Shown: positions 52,603 to 61,554, numbered from the stretch's first letter. The stretch is 64,000 nucleotides of DNA from Dichotomicrobium sp964540795 (GCA_964540795.1 CAZINX010000002.1:186001-250000); one strand, 5' to 3'. Translations and numbers: made by a program. The notes: generated from the sequence alone by a model not told the origin.

Positions 52603-52950
52603 GTGAGCCACCTTTCCTTGCGACGCTTGTCGCCGCGCCGTGCAAAAACCGCTATCGTGCATCGCCGCCCGCGCAAGCTCCCCCTTCCGGGCGACGCCTT
52701 GTCAGAATCACGCACATTCGGCGCCCAAGGAACACAGCGAATATGGTTATTTTGTGCGTGTCGTCAGCCGCAACGGCATGACCTGACACCCATGCAGACA
52801 ACTGACAAGGCGCGAGAAATCGGCTAAGGGCCTTGCCTTGCCCGCGACGCCGCCGGCGGGCTGTGGCGTCCGGCCGCAGGTTGACCTGAGCGCGCACATG
52901 CGTTCAAACCTTACGCCACGTCCGAACCAAGACTTCTGCAATGGAAAGAT
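52603..52950. other. 348-base gap between bamD and serA
   Basis: Divergent promoter region. Short frames here have no ribosome site or recognisable product. One promoter-like pair points to serA (52881-52909). I see no riboswitch-like structure that I can name. Confidence 0.5.
52881..52909 (+). promoter_or_regulatory. Candidate sigma-70 promoter of serA
   Basis: TTGACC (52881-52886), 17-base spacer, TCAAAC (52904-52909). Transcription would start near 52916, leaving a 35-base leader. Confidence 0.4.
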
Positions 52951-54237
52951 ATGAACAAGGAAATCACACAAGCGCAGCATCTGGCGCTGTCCAAAAGCGA
53001 AACGCCGATTCTGCTCCTCGAAGGCATCGCGGAAACGGCCGTCGAAGCGCTGTATGCTGACGGATACACAAACGTGACCCGCCTGAAAACCGCGCTGGAA
53101 CCGGAAGACCTGAAGAAGCGCCTGCAAGACGGCGTGCGTATGCTTGGCATCCGCTCGCGCACGCAGCTTACCGCCGACATCTTCGAGGCCGCACCGCGGC
53201 TGATCGCTGTCGGGTGCTTTTCCGTCGGCACCAACCAGGTGGACCTGACGGCGGCCGGCGCCAAAGGCGTTCCGGTGTTCAACGCGCCGTTCTCCAACAC
53301 GCGCAGCGTCGCCGAATTGACCATCGCGGAAATCATCATGCTGTTCCGGCGCATCTTCCCGCGCTCGATGGCGGCCCATGAGGGCGTCTGGCAAAAATCC
53401 GCGAAGGACAGCCATGAAATCCGCGGGCGCACGCTCGGCATCGTCGGCTACGGAAACATCGGCACGCAGCTTGCAAACCTGGCCGAGTTGATGGGCATGA
53501 AGGTGATCTTCCACGACCAGACGGACAAGCTGCGGCACGGCAACGTCACCGCCGCGGAAGACCTCACCGACCTGCTGCGGCGCTCCGACGTGGTCTCGCT
53601 CCACCTTCCCGAAACGCCGCAGACCAGGGGCATTATCGGCGAGCAGGAAATCCGCGCGATGAAGCCCGGCGCATTCCTCATCAACAATGCGCGCGGCACG
53701 CTGGTGGACATCGACGCTCTGGCCGCCGCGCTCAAGGACGGGCATCTGCGCGGCGCGGCGATCGACGTGTTCCCGTCCGAACCGTCCTCGAACGAGGAAG
53801 AGTTCGTCTCGCCGCTGCGCGGTCTGGACAATGTGATCCTGACCCCGCATGTCGGCGGCTCCACCGAGGAAGCTCAGGAGCGCATCGGCACCGAGGTCGG
53901 GCGCAAGCTGATCGAGTATTCCGACGTCGGCTCGACGACGGGCGCGGTGAACTTCCCGCAGGTGCAGCTGCCTGTCGCCGCCGCTCAGTCCAAGCGCTTC
54001 ATCCACATCCATCACAACATCCCCGGCATGATGCGCCGTCTCAACGACGCTTTCGGCGCGCGGGACGTAAACATCACCGCGCAGTATCTGCAAACCGAGG
54101 GCGAACTCGGCTATGTTGTGCTGGACGCCGAGGTGAAAGAGGACATAGCGGCCGATCTCCTCGCCCAGCTGCGCAGCCTGGAGGGCACGATCCGCTCGCG
54201 GATGGTGTACGGTCCGGGCGAGGCCATGTCGCGCTGA
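52951..54237 (+). CDS. serA: D-3-phosphoglycerate dehydrogenase
   Basis: A 428-aa NAD-dependent enzyme, first step of serine synthesis. Substrate domain with GIRSRTQL, NAD fold GIVGYGNIGTQLA, catalytic His in LTPHVGGSTEEAQ and Arg/Glu in NNARGTLVDID. The C-terminal ACT domain (RFIHIHHNIPGMMRRLN...) is the serine-sensing module, so feedback inhibition is expected. It is of the short E. coli type (about 410 aa) rather than the 525-aa form more usual in alphaproteobacteria. serC is not adjacent. Confidence 0.96.
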   Translation: MNKEITQAQHLALSKSETPILLLEGIAETAVEALYADGYTNVTRLKTALEPEDLKKRLQDGVRMLGIRSRTQLTADIFEAAPRLIAVGCFSVGTNQVDLTAAGAKGVPVFNAPFSNTRSVAELTIAEIIMLFRRIFPRSMAAHEGVWQKSAKDSHEIRGRTLGIVGYGNIGTQLANLAELMGMKVIFHDQTDKLRHGNVTAAEDLTDLLRRSDVVSLHLPETPQTRGIIGEQEIRAMKPGAFLINNARGTLVDIDALAAALKDGHLRGAAIDVFPSEPSSNEEEFVSPLRGLDNVILTPHVGGSTEEAQERIGTEVGRKLIEYSDVGSTTGAVNFPQVQLPVAAAQSKRFIHIHHNIPGMMRRLNDAFGARDVNITAQYLQTEGELGYVVLDAEVKEDIAADLLAQLRSLEGTIRSRMVYGPGEAMSR

Positions 54238-54284
54238 TTCGCTGTCCGTCGGGAGCGCGCCGCGGCGGATAATGGGGGAACGCG

Positions 54285-55526
54285 GTGGCCAACGGCCCGG
54301 ATTCCGGTGGGAACGCGAACGGCGAAGAGGGCCGGCTGGGACGCCTGCGCGGCCGGATCGGCGCGGCGTCCGAGCGCGTCCGGGACCGGCGCATCCTGTC
54401 GGTCGCGTCCCTGCTCGGCGGGGCCATTCTCGGCGCGGCCGGAGTCTATGCGGCCCTCGGGCTGGAGTGGGACGGCCCGACCGTAGAAGAAGATCAATGC
54501 GCCAGCTACGTCCAGGGGCGCATCGCCTGGAACGATGACGGAAACACCCGGTGGGACGCAAGCTGGCTCAACAGGCTGTGCGAGGGGACGGCGCGTCCTG
54601 TCCAGCCCGGCCTGTGCTTCAGCGGCATCCGCGAGGTCCCGCTCGAACAGGGCGCGGCGATCCAGGAGGACTGGAAGGACGCCGTCGCGCTATGCGCCGG
54701 CACCGAAAACGCCCAGGCGCGCATCGACTGCTACCGGGAGGGCGTTGGGCGCGGGCTGCATTTCCGCGATGCCATCGAGCAATGCAACCCGCCCCCGATG
54801 ATCGCCGGGCGCACAGCCTGCGAGCGGCTGGTGCAGGGGAATATCGCCTGGAACAGGGCCGGCGATACGGCCTGGACCCCGCGCCGGCTTGATCTGCTGT
54901 GCGAGGACACCTCACGCCCGACCCAGCCGCTGCTCTGCTTCGACAGACTGTTCCACGGCAGCGGCCCCTGGGATGGCATCATCGGCGACAACTGGCGCCG
55001 CGCCGCTCAGCTCTGCGCCGGCACCAACAGCGTCCGGGAGATCACCAACTGCGTCACCGGCAACCTGGCCGAACTGGAGGCCCGGGATATCGAGACCGAA
55101 CCGCAGATCCTTGATGCCGGCGAGAACGCCCCGCCCGCGCAATCCCGCGACGACCGGCTGTTCCGCGCGGTTCTGCAAGCCTGCAACCCGCGCCGCCCTA
55201 CCGATCGCAGCGACCAGTGCAAGAGGTTCGTGCAGGGCAACATCCCCTGGAGCGAGGCGGGCTATCAGGACTGGGAGCCGGCGGTGCTCGACCAGCTTTG
55301 CGGCAAGACCCGCGCGCCGCAACAGCCCGGCCTGTGCTTCTTCCGCGCCGTGAGCGGCGAGATCGAAGGCGAAACCAAGGGCGAATCGACATGGGGCTAC
55401 GCCGTGCGGCTCTGCGCGGGCGCCAACGATGCCGACGCCAGGCTCGCTTGTTACACGCGCCAGCGCGATGCCGGAAAAGACAGCCGCGCCGCGATTCGGG
55501 CTTGCAAAGAAGCCGAACAAGATTGA
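54285..55526 (+). CDS. Anchored protein with three six-cysteine repeats
   Basis: A 413-aa protein starting at GTG 54285 after a GGGGGAA site. Basic cytoplasmic N-terminus (1-36), one membrane helix (about 37-60), then an outside domain made of three repeats at 72-167, 179-300 and 312-407. Each has six Cys with equal spacing: C72/99/111/137/149/167, C179/206/218/244/256/300 and C312/339/351/377/389/407, i.e. 27-12-26-12 and then 18, 44 or 18. Shared motifs: VQGxIxW, RLC/LLC/QLC, QPxLCF, LCAG. No other Cys occurs. No family recognised. Probably disulfide-bonded in the periplasm. Next gene 83 bases downstream is also a three-repeat protein. Confidence 0.8.
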   Translation: MANGPDSGGNANGEEGRLGRLRGRIGAASERVRDRRILSVASLLGGAILGAAGVYAALGLEWDGPTVEEDQCASYVQGRIAWNDDGNTRWDASWLNRLCEGTARPVQPGLCFSGIREVPLEQGAAIQEDWKDAVALCAGTENAQARIDCYREGVGRGLHFRDAIEQCNPPPMIAGRTACERLVQGNIAWNRAGDTAWTPRRLDLLCEDTSRPTQPLLCFDRLFHGSGPWDGIIGDNWRRAAQLCAGTNSVREITNCVTGNLAELEARDIETEPQILDAGENAPPAQSRDDRLFRAVLQACNPRRPTDRSDQCKRFVQGNIPWSEAGYQDWEPAVLDQLCGKTRAPQQPGLCFFRAVSGEIEGETKGESTWGYAVRLCAGANDADARLACYTRQRDAGKDSRAAIRACKEAEQD

Positions 55527-55609
55527 AGCAATAAGGGATGGTTAAAAGACGGTCACCAGACCGCAACCATTGCCCGTGCCGAGGGCCAACCTTTCAGGAG
55601 CGAACCCGT

Positions 55610-56734
55610 ATGCCCCGTTTCATAAGTTTGATGACCGTTTTGCTGGCCTTGATGGCCACGGTCGCAACCGCCGAGGCGCAGCCGCGCGACTGGCAAGTTC
55701 TTGGCGAGCAGCGCAGCCGCCCCGGCGTCGAGCGGCTCGTGATCGACGTGCCCGGACGCCGCGCGGGGCGTTTCGACGCGCTGAAGATCGCCGTGCGCGG
55801 CGGCAATATTCTGCTGCTCGATGTCGAAGTCACGTTTGGCAACGGCGACCGCCAGAGGATCGAAACGCGGTTCCCCATCACCGCGGGCAACGAGACCCGG
55901 CCGATCGACCTTGAGGGCGGCGGCCGCTTCATCCGCTCGGTCGAAGTGCGCTACGGCTCGCTCGGCTTTCTCGGGCAGCCCACGGTGATCGTGCTGGGAT
56001 CGCGAGCGCGCGGGCGCGCGGGGCCGCCGGAGGTGGTGTTCCGCGATCTGGGGCCGCGCTGGGAGCGCCTGTCCGTCGAGCGCGTGGAACGCGAGCTTGA
56101 GCGCGATGTCATCAATCTTTCGCGCCGCGACGGCCGCTTCGACGCGATCCTGCTGCGCGTGCGCCAAAGCCCCATCAGGCTGCGCCGCGTCCGCGTCGTG
56201 TTCGGCAACGGGCAGCGGCAGGACTTTGATCTGCCCAATGTGCTTCGCCGCGGCGATAGCCCCGTGCTGGAATTGCGCGGACGGCAGGGCCGGTTCATCG
56301 ACCGGATCGTGCTCGTCTACCGGGATGCGGGGAGCCCGCGCCGCGCCCGCGTCGAGGTATTCGGCCGACAGGCCCGGCGGCAAGGCTTCCGGAGACTGGG
56401 GCCTGACTGGACACGGCTTTCCATCGAGCGCGCGGAGGGCAGCCGCCAGAGAGAAGTCATTCCGCTTTCGCGCGCCGACGGCCGCTTCGACGCGCTGCTA
56501 TTGCGCGTTTCGCGCAGCCCTGTACGCATCCGTCGCGTGCGCGTGGTCTTCGGCAACGGCAACCGGCAGGATTTCAACCTCGCCGAGGTCATTCGCCCCG
56601 GTGAGGAAGCCGGCCCACTGGAACTGCGCGGACGGCAGGGCCGATTCATCCGCAGGATCGTGCTCGTGCACCGTGATGCGGGCGGCGACCGGCGCGGCCG
56701 CGTCGAGGTGTGGGGCCGCCAATCCGACCGCTGA
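55610..56734 (+). CDS. Exported basic protein with three DUF2541-like beta repeats
   Basis: A 374-aa protein: signal peptide (1-23, ending AEAQ) and three repeats of about 105 residues at 28-130, 145-252 and 261-369. Each has W..L or WxRLS at its start, GRFDAxxxxV, VxFGNGxRQ, a REL/LRGRQGRFI type segment and an edge strand ending in VxVxGRQ. The pattern resembles the YaaI-type DUF2541 domain, used here three times. Repeats 2 and 3 are nearly identical at DNA level in places, so the last duplication is recent. Very Arg-rich. ATG 55610 follows AGGAG. Function unknown. Confidence 0.8.
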   Translation: MPRFISLMTVLLALMATVATAEAQPRDWQVLGEQRSRPGVERLVIDVPGRRAGRFDALKIAVRGGNILLLDVEVTFGNGDRQRIETRFPITAGNETRPIDLEGGGRFIRSVEVRYGSLGFLGQPTVIVLGSRARGRAGPPEVVFRDLGPRWERLSVERVERELERDVINLSRRDGRFDAILLRVRQSPIRLRRVRVVFGNGQRQDFDLPNVLRRGDSPVLELRGRQGRFIDRIVLVYRDAGSPRRARVEVFGRQARRQGFRRLGPDWTRLSIERAEGSRQREVIPLSRADGRFDALLLRVSRSPVRIRRVRVVFGNGNRQDFNLAEVIRPGEEAGPLELRGRQGRFIRRIVLVHRDAGGDRRGRVEVWGRQSDR

Positions 56735-56740
56735 AGACCC

Positions 56741-56772
56741 GCCCCGCGCTTACGATGGCGCGGGGCTTTCTT
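56741..56772 (+). terminator. Rho-independent terminator after the repeat-protein gene
   Basis: GCCCCGCGC (56741-56749) pairs with GCGCGGGGC (56758-56766), 8-base loop, then TTTCTT. It starts 7 bases after the stop and ends at the convergent transaminase stop. Confidence 0.75.
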
Positions 56773-56774
56773 CC

Positions 56775-57620
56775 TCAGGCCGGCGCGGCGAAATCCAGAT
56801 AGCGCGACCGCAACGTCCGGGCGATAGGGCCCGGCTTGCCATCGCCGACCGGATATCCGTCAATGCTGACCACCGGCAGCACGAAACTGGAGGCGCTCGT
56901 GAGAAACGCCTCGCGGGCGGCGAGCGCCTCTTCCACGCTGAACGGACGCTGATCCACCGGCAACTTCTGCGCCTCGATCAGGCTCAGAAGCCGGCTGCGC
57001 GTCAGGCCGGGAAGGATTTCGCGGCCCAGCGCGCGGGTGACGATCACGCCCTCATTCGTCACGATGAATGCCGAGGATGACGTGCCTTCGGTCACCAACC
57101 CGTCTTCGACCATCCAAGCCTCGAAGGCGCCGCGCTTTTTCGCCTCCTGCTTGCCCATCGCCTGGGGCAGGAGCGCGATGCTCTTGATGTCCCGGCGCGC
57201 CCAGCGCAGGTCCGGCGTCGTGACGACCTTCACCCCCGTTTCCGCGTTGGGATCGCCGAAATAATCGCGCGGCTGGGTAAAGGCGATCACGGTCGGTTCG
57301 ACGTCGGGATAAGCGAAGTCGCGCTCGGCAACCCCGCGCGTCACCTGCACATAGACGACGCCGTTGTCCAGCCGGTTGCGCGCGATCAGCCCGTGATGCA
57401 TCTCCTCGATGTCTGCATCGCTCATGTCGAGCGTCATTTCGAGCTTTTCGAGCGAGGCGCGCAGGCGCCGCAGATGCGGAGCGAAGTCGATCATCCGGCC
57501 GCCCAGCACCGCGGTGACTTCATAAACCCCGTCGGCGAAGAGAAAACCGCGATCGAAGATCGAAATCCGCGCATCCTCGGCCGCGACGAACTCGCCGTTC
57601 ACATACACATAACGTGTCAC
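56775..57620 (-). CDS. dat: D-amino-acid transaminase (fold type IV PLP enzyme)
   Basis: A 281-aa PLP enzyme. The PLP Lys is K146 (RRDIKSIALLP); the YVNGEFV start, FDRGFLFADGVYEV and the LTEGTSSSAFIV-like VTEGTSSSAFIV are characteristic of Dat, and the cofactor phosphate is held by the T/S of the LPGLTRSRLL loop. It makes D-Glu or D-Ala interconversions and could supply peptidoglycan D-amino acids; branched-chain or aminodeoxychorismate activity is less likely by motif. Located upstream, in transcription order, of the repeat-protein terminator. Confidence 0.9.
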   Translation of the reverse strand: MTRYVYVNGEFVAAEDARISIFDRGFLFADGVYEVTAVLGGRMIDFAPHLRRLRASLEKLEMTLDMSDADIEEMHHGLIARNRLDNGVVYVQVTRGVAERDFAYPDVEPTVIAFTQPRDYFGDPNAETGVKVVTTPDLRWARRDIKSIALLPQAMGKQEAKKRGAFEAWMVEDGLVTEGTSSSAFIVTNEGVIVTRALGREILPGLTRSRLLSLIEAQKLPVDQRPFSVEEALAAREAFLTSASSFVLPVVSIDGYPVGDGKPGPIARTLRSRYLDFAAPA

Positions 57621-57725
57621 ACCTGCTCTCCCGGAAGCAGCGACGCCCCTGATCGTTCCGCCGCGCGGTTATCGCGCCGGCTTGCGCGGGAGTCAATCCA
57701 GGCTGCGTTTCTTCCGGGAGCCGTG

Positions 57726-58415
57726 TCACTGCTGGAGAAAACCGCGGACTTCGCGTATCAGTTCCTCGCTCTTGTCCGCATCGCGGCTCTCGATTGCCTC
57801 TTCGCGCCGGGGCACGCGCACGCCACGCTGCACGGCCGGGCGGTCCGCGATCTCCGACAGCCAGCGCTGGAGATGCTCCAGCCCCTCGACCGGGACGCCG
57901 GACCAGTCGTGCGTGCGCGCCCAAGCCCAGTTGGCGATGTCGGCGATGGTATAGTCGTCGCCCGCCAGGTAGCGGCTTTCGGCCAGCCGCCCGTCCAGCA
58001 CCTCCAGCAGCCGGCGGCTTTCGTTCTGGTAGCGGGCGATGACGGGCGGTATCTTCTCCTGCCAGTAGCGGTAGAAGACGTTGGCCTGACCCATCATCGG
58101 GCCCACGCCGCCCATCTGGAACATAAGCCATTGCATCGTCCGGCTCCGGCCCCTCTCGTCGGCGGGCATCAGGTCGCCGGTCTTTTCCGCGAGATACACC
58201 AGAATCGCGCCGGATTCGAACACGGCGAAATCGTCGTAGCCGCGGTCCACGATCGCCGGGATGCGCCCGTTCGGGTTTATTTTCAGGAACCAGTCCTGCT
58301 TCTGCTCGCCCGCGCCAAGGTCAATCGGGTGAACCGAATACGGCAGGCCCAGCTCCTCCAGGGCCACCGAAGCCTTGTAGCCGTTCGGCGTGGCGGCTGT
58401 ATAAAGTTCGATCAT
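57726..58415 (-). CDS. Glutathione S-transferase, Nu class (YfcG/YghU-like)
   Basis: A 229-aa GST. The N-terminal thioredoxin fold begins MIELYTAATPNGYKAS with the TxNGxK active-site loop of the YfcG/YghU group, followed by INPNGRIPAIVD and FESGAILVYLAEK. The C-terminal helical domain has YLAGDDYTIADIANWAW. These enzymes often act as disulfide-bond oxidoreductases using two glutathiones. Nine bases after the stop of the peroxiredoxin-like gene on the same strand; the two likely form an operon. Confidence 0.93.
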   Translation of the reverse strand: MIELYTAATPNGYKASVALEELGLPYSVHPIDLGAGEQKQDWFLKINPNGRIPAIVDRGYDDFAVFESGAILVYLAEKTGDLMPADERGRSRTMQWLMFQMGGVGPMMGQANVFYRYWQEKIPPVIARYQNESRRLLEVLDGRLAESRYLAGDDYTIADIANWAWARTHDWSGVPVEGLEHLQRWLSEIADRPAVQRGVRVPRREEAIESRDADKSEELIREVRGFLQQ

Positions 58416-58424
58416 GCTTCCCCC

Positions 58425-58979
58425 TCAAGCCGCTGCGCTAAACGGGACTTCGCCGCGCGCCGGATAGTCCTTCTCGATCACGAAATCTAGCGCGCCCAGC
58501 ACCTCGCGCCAGTTCGGCCGGGCGAACGGCATATTCTGGATGCTGATAAAATAAAGCGTTCGATCCGGCTTCATCAGGAACAGGCCCGGCTCGGCGAATT
58601 GATGCGGCTCTTCCACGCCCATCGAGGTCGTGCCCTTGCTGGACGAGATGTACAGGTTCCAGCGCCGCGCGTCCTCCACGTTGAGGTCGTAGCCAATGGC
58701 GAGCTTGTCGAGGCCCCAGTCCTGCTTGGCCTTCTCCGCGCGGTCCTGCGGATCGCTGGAGACGACCAGCGTATCGACCCCGCGCGCAGCGAAGTCATCG
58801 GCAAGCCGGTTCAATTCGGCCAAATATTTCGAGCAGATCGGGCAATGCAGACCGCGATAGAAGTTGACCATGATGAAGCGCTCAGCCTCGCGCTCGCGCA
58901 GGTCCCAGTCGCCGCCGCTGAGCGTCGGGACGCGAAGATCGGGGGCCGGCGTGCGCGGCAGCAGTCTCGGATACGGCAT
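58425..58979 (-). CDS. Peroxiredoxin-like AhpC/TSA family protein
   Basis: A 184-aa thioredoxin-fold protein. PDLRVPTLSGGDWDLRE leads into FYRGLHCPICSKY with Cys46 and Cys49 (CxxC), as in the YbbN/ResA-like peroxiredoxin subgroup rather than the single peroxidatic Cys with TxxC. DTLVVSSDPQDRA follows. Likely reduces peroxides or acts as a thiol oxidoreductase in the cytosol (no signal peptide). GST is immediately downstream, which supports a thiol-redox role. Confidence 0.9.
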   Translation of the reverse strand: MPYPRLLPRTPAPDLRVPTLSGGDWDLREREAERFIMVNFYRGLHCPICSKYLAELNRLADDFAARGVDTLVVSSDPQDRAEKAKQDWGLDKLAIGYDLNVEDARRWNLYISSSKGTTSMGVEEPHQFAEPGLFLMKPDRTLYFISIQNMPFARPNWREVLGALDFVIEKDYPARGEVPFSAAA

Positions 58980-59090
58980 CGGAGTTTCCTTTCCTGACAG
59001 TGGCGGTTCGGGCGGATGCGCCCCTCGGTCACACTGCGGGACCTAATCGCCAGCGCGCGGAATGAAACTCAACTTGTCGTGACGGGCGCG

Positions 59091-59633
59091 TTACTTGGCA
59101 GGCAAATGCTCGTTCAGGCGCGGCATGATCTCGACGAAGTTGCACGGACGGTGCCGGTAATCGAGCTGGTATTGCAGGATGCCGTCCCAGGCGTCCTTGC
59201 ACGCGCCGGGCGAGCCGGGCAGACAGAAAATGTAGGTGCCGCCCGCAACGCCTGCGAGCGCGCGCGACTGGATCGTCGAGGTGCCGACCTTCTCGAAGGA
59301 GAGCATGTGCATGACAACCGAAAAGCCGTCGATCTCCTTCTCGAACAGCGGGCGCACCGCTTCCGGCGTGACATCCCGCCCTGTCAATCCGGTGCCGCCG
59401 GTTGAAATGACGGCGTCGATCCCCGGGTCAGCGATCCAGCGGCGAAGCTGCGCGCGGATCTGCTCGACATCGTCGCGGACGATCGCGCGGTCAGCGAGTT
59501 CATGGCCGGCGTCCATCACGCGATCGGCGAGCAGGCTCCCGGATTTGTCATCGGATAGCTGGCGACTGTCGGATACCGTGAGGACGGCGACGCGGACAGG
59601 CTTGAACGGCTTGGTCTCGTCGATTCCGGGCAT
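59091..59633 (-). CDS. moaB: Molybdenum cofactor biosynthesis protein MoaB
   Basis: A 180-aa protein of the MoaB/MogA family that adenylylates molybdopterin. STGGTGLTGRDVTPEAV contains the TGGTG nucleotide-binding loop and Asp; LPGSPGACKDAWDGIL is the second conserved segment. No other Mo-cofactor gene lies nearby. It starts 51 bases after the rhomboid gene ends, on the same strand. Confidence 0.95.
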   Translation of the reverse strand: MPGIDETKPFKPVRVAVLTVSDSRQLSDDKSGSLLADRVMDAGHELADRAIVRDDVEQIRAQLRRWIADPGIDAVISTGGTGLTGRDVTPEAVRPLFEKEIDGFSVVMHMLSFEKVGTSTIQSRALAGVAGGTYIFCLPGSPGACKDAWDGILQYQLDYRHRPCNFVEIMPRLNEHLPAK

Positions 59634-59684
59634 TGAAGCTTCCTTTCGCGTTCATCAGTATTTCGGCGCGAACCCGCGCGCCCG

Positions 59685-60551
59685 TCAAGCGCCCGGCGGC
59701 GCGCCGCCCCATGGCCCACGGTCATTCGGATCGCTCTGCGCGCGCTCCCTTTCGGTTTGAGCGCCCTGCCCGCGCCGCTGCCCCGCATCCGGCACGCGCC
59801 AGCGCCGGCGTCGGCCCGTCAAGGCGCGATACGGCTTGCCGCGCCGCGCGTCGTAGACAGTGCCCTTGCGCCCGATGCCGCCGATCCACAACAGCGGCAG
59901 CAATATCATTCCCGCGATGAAGCCGCCGATATGCGCCCACCAGGCGATACCGCCGCCCATGCTGGGCTGGAACATCTCCACGGCGCCCTGCAGCACTTGC
60001 AGGCCGAACCACAGCACGACGAAGGACAGCGCGGGCAGTTCGAAGAACAGCGGGATGAAGACGATCGGGAAAAGCATGATGAGCCGCGCGCGCGGGAAGG
60101 TCGCCGCATAAGCCCCCATCACGCCCGCCACCGCGCCGGACGCGCCCAGGACCGGCACCGGCGAATTCAGGTTGAAGTAGAAATGCGCCAAATTCGCCGC
60201 TATGCCGCAGAGGATGTAGAAAATGAAGAATGTCACCGAGCCATAGCGGCTTTCCACCGAACTGCCGAAGATGTAAAGCGTCCACATGTTCAGCAGGATA
60301 TGCAAAAAACCGCCATGCATGAAAAAGCTGCTGATGAAGGGGAAGTAGTCGTTCGGCGACAGCCCCTGATATTGCGCCCAGGCCGGATCGGAATAGCGCA
60401 GCGGCACAAGCGCATATTCATAAATGAATTTCTGGCCGACCAACCCCTGCATCGAGATCTGGAACAGGAACACGACCGCATTCGCAATGATGAGCGCGTA
60501 GACGACGGTTGGCGTGGTGCGGACGACAATCGAATCGCGAATGGGGATCAT
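59685..60551 (-). CDS. Rhomboid family intramembrane serine protease
   Basis: A 288-aa protein with six or seven hydrophobic segments. Catalytic Ser138 lies in GASGAVAG and His207 in WAHIGGFIAG, the rhomboid dyad; FFMHGGFLHILLNMW contributes the conserved helix 2 His/Asn pair. A basic, Arg/Gly-rich, disordered C-terminal tail of about 60 residues follows. Substrates unknown. A shorter hydrolase gene upstream is on the same strand, 72 bases away. Confidence 0.93.
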   Translation of the reverse strand: MIPIRDSIVVRTTPTVVYALIIANAVVFLFQISMQGLVGQKFIYEYALVPLRYSDPAWAQYQGLSPNDYFPFISSFFMHGGFLHILLNMWTLYIFGSSVESRYGSVTFFIFYILCGIAANLAHFYFNLNSPVPVLGASGAVAGVMGAYAATFPRARLIMLFPIVFIPLFFELPALSFVVLWFGLQVLQGAVEMFQPSMGGGIAWWAHIGGFIAGMILLPLLWIGGIGRKGTVYDARRGKPYRALTGRRRRWRVPDAGQRRGQGAQTERERAQSDPNDRGPWGGAPPGA

Positions 60552-60623
60552 AAAGCGCTGCCTGACGGGTTGCCGCTCGCGGGCGGGAGGACGGCTCAGC
60601 GTAGCAAAGCCGGCGGGAAGCGC

Positions 60624-61544
60624 CTATGCGGCCTCGCGCGCAAGCTGCGTCACGCTTTCCAACACATGGCCGTAGTTGCGCAAAATCCAATAATGGCCCG
60701 CCCCGTCGATGCGCCGCACATCGCAGCCGGGGATCATCTCGCCCAACCGAAGCGCCGCGGAGACCGGCACGTTCCTGTCCGACAGGCCCTGCCAGAGGAT
60801 GGTGGGCGCTGCGATGTTATCGAAAGGCAGGTCCCAGGGCCGCGAGAAGCAGCGCAACTCCTCCACCGCGCCGCCGACGCCCGGGCGCACGCCCTCGCGC
60901 AGGCCGCGCAGCAGGTTCTTGCGGATACGCTTTTCGGACAAGATGCGCCAATCCGAAGGCGCCGAGCGGCTCATGATCAGCGCGGCCATCGCATCGGGCG
61001 CGAAAAGGAAACCGAGCCGCCCGAAGCTGAACAGAAAGCGATAGAGCAGCGGCACGCCGGGCAGCGCGCGGAAGGTGAGACGATGCGCCGGACCGATGCG
61101 CTTCGGGCTTTCCGGGCCGGCGAACGGCCCGACCGGGGAAACCAGGGCCATCGCGCTCACCCGCTCCGGCCGCGCCGCGGCGAAGGCCACCGCAAACGGC
61201 GCGCCGCCCGACACGCCCGCGACTGCCACGCGCGGCAGGCCCAGCGCATCGCATAGCGCCGCGTTTTCCTCCGCTGTGCGCAGCAAGGGACGCGCTTTGG
61301 CATAGCTCGACAGTCCGAAGCCCGCGCGCTCGGGGGCGATCAGCCGCAGCCCGTTCTCCCGCGCAAAGTCGCCTGCAATTGCGAACATGAAGCGCGAGCC
61401 GGGCGTGCCATGGAAACACAGGATCGGCAGACCGTCCGCCGCGCCGTATTCGCGAAAGCCGATGACGCGCCCGTCGGCCATGACCAGCTTGCCGTCCTCG
61501 CCGTGGCGCGCGATGCGCGGGGCAGCGTCCAGCTCGATTTCCAT
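60624..61544 (-). CDS. Alpha/beta hydrolase
   Basis: A 306-aa hydrolase: oxyanion loop CFHGTPGSRFM (43-53), nucleophile Ser112 in GVSGGAPF, acid in WQGLSDRNVPV and His in GAGHYWIL. The lid region 150-230 is Arg-rich. No signal peptide. Substrate unknown; the layout is like haloalkane dehalogenase or epoxide-hydrolase-type members, without enough to choose. It starts 10 bases after the histidine kinase stop on the same strand, so it may be read through from the two-component operon. Confidence 0.88.
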   Translation of the reverse strand: MEIELDAAPRIARHGEDGKLVMADGRVIGFREYGAADGLPILCFHGTPGSRFMFAIAGDFARENGLRLIAPERAGFGLSSYAKARPLLRTAEENAALCDALGLPRVAVAGVSGGAPFAVAFAAARPERVSAMALVSPVGPFAGPESPKRIGPAHRLTFRALPGVPLLYRFLFSFGRLGFLFAPDAMAALIMSRSAPSDWRILSEKRIRKNLLRGLREGVRPGVGGAVEELRCFSRPWDLPFDNIAAPTILWQGLSDRNVPVSAALRLGEMIPGCDVRRIDGAGHYWILRNYGHVLESVTQLAREAA

Positions 61545-61554
61545 CCCCCCGCCC

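Noticed and set aside
52603..52950. Short minus-strand frame (about 81 codons) between bamD and serA
   Set aside because: No ribosome site, Arg-rich composition, no signal or domain; region fits a divergent promoter.
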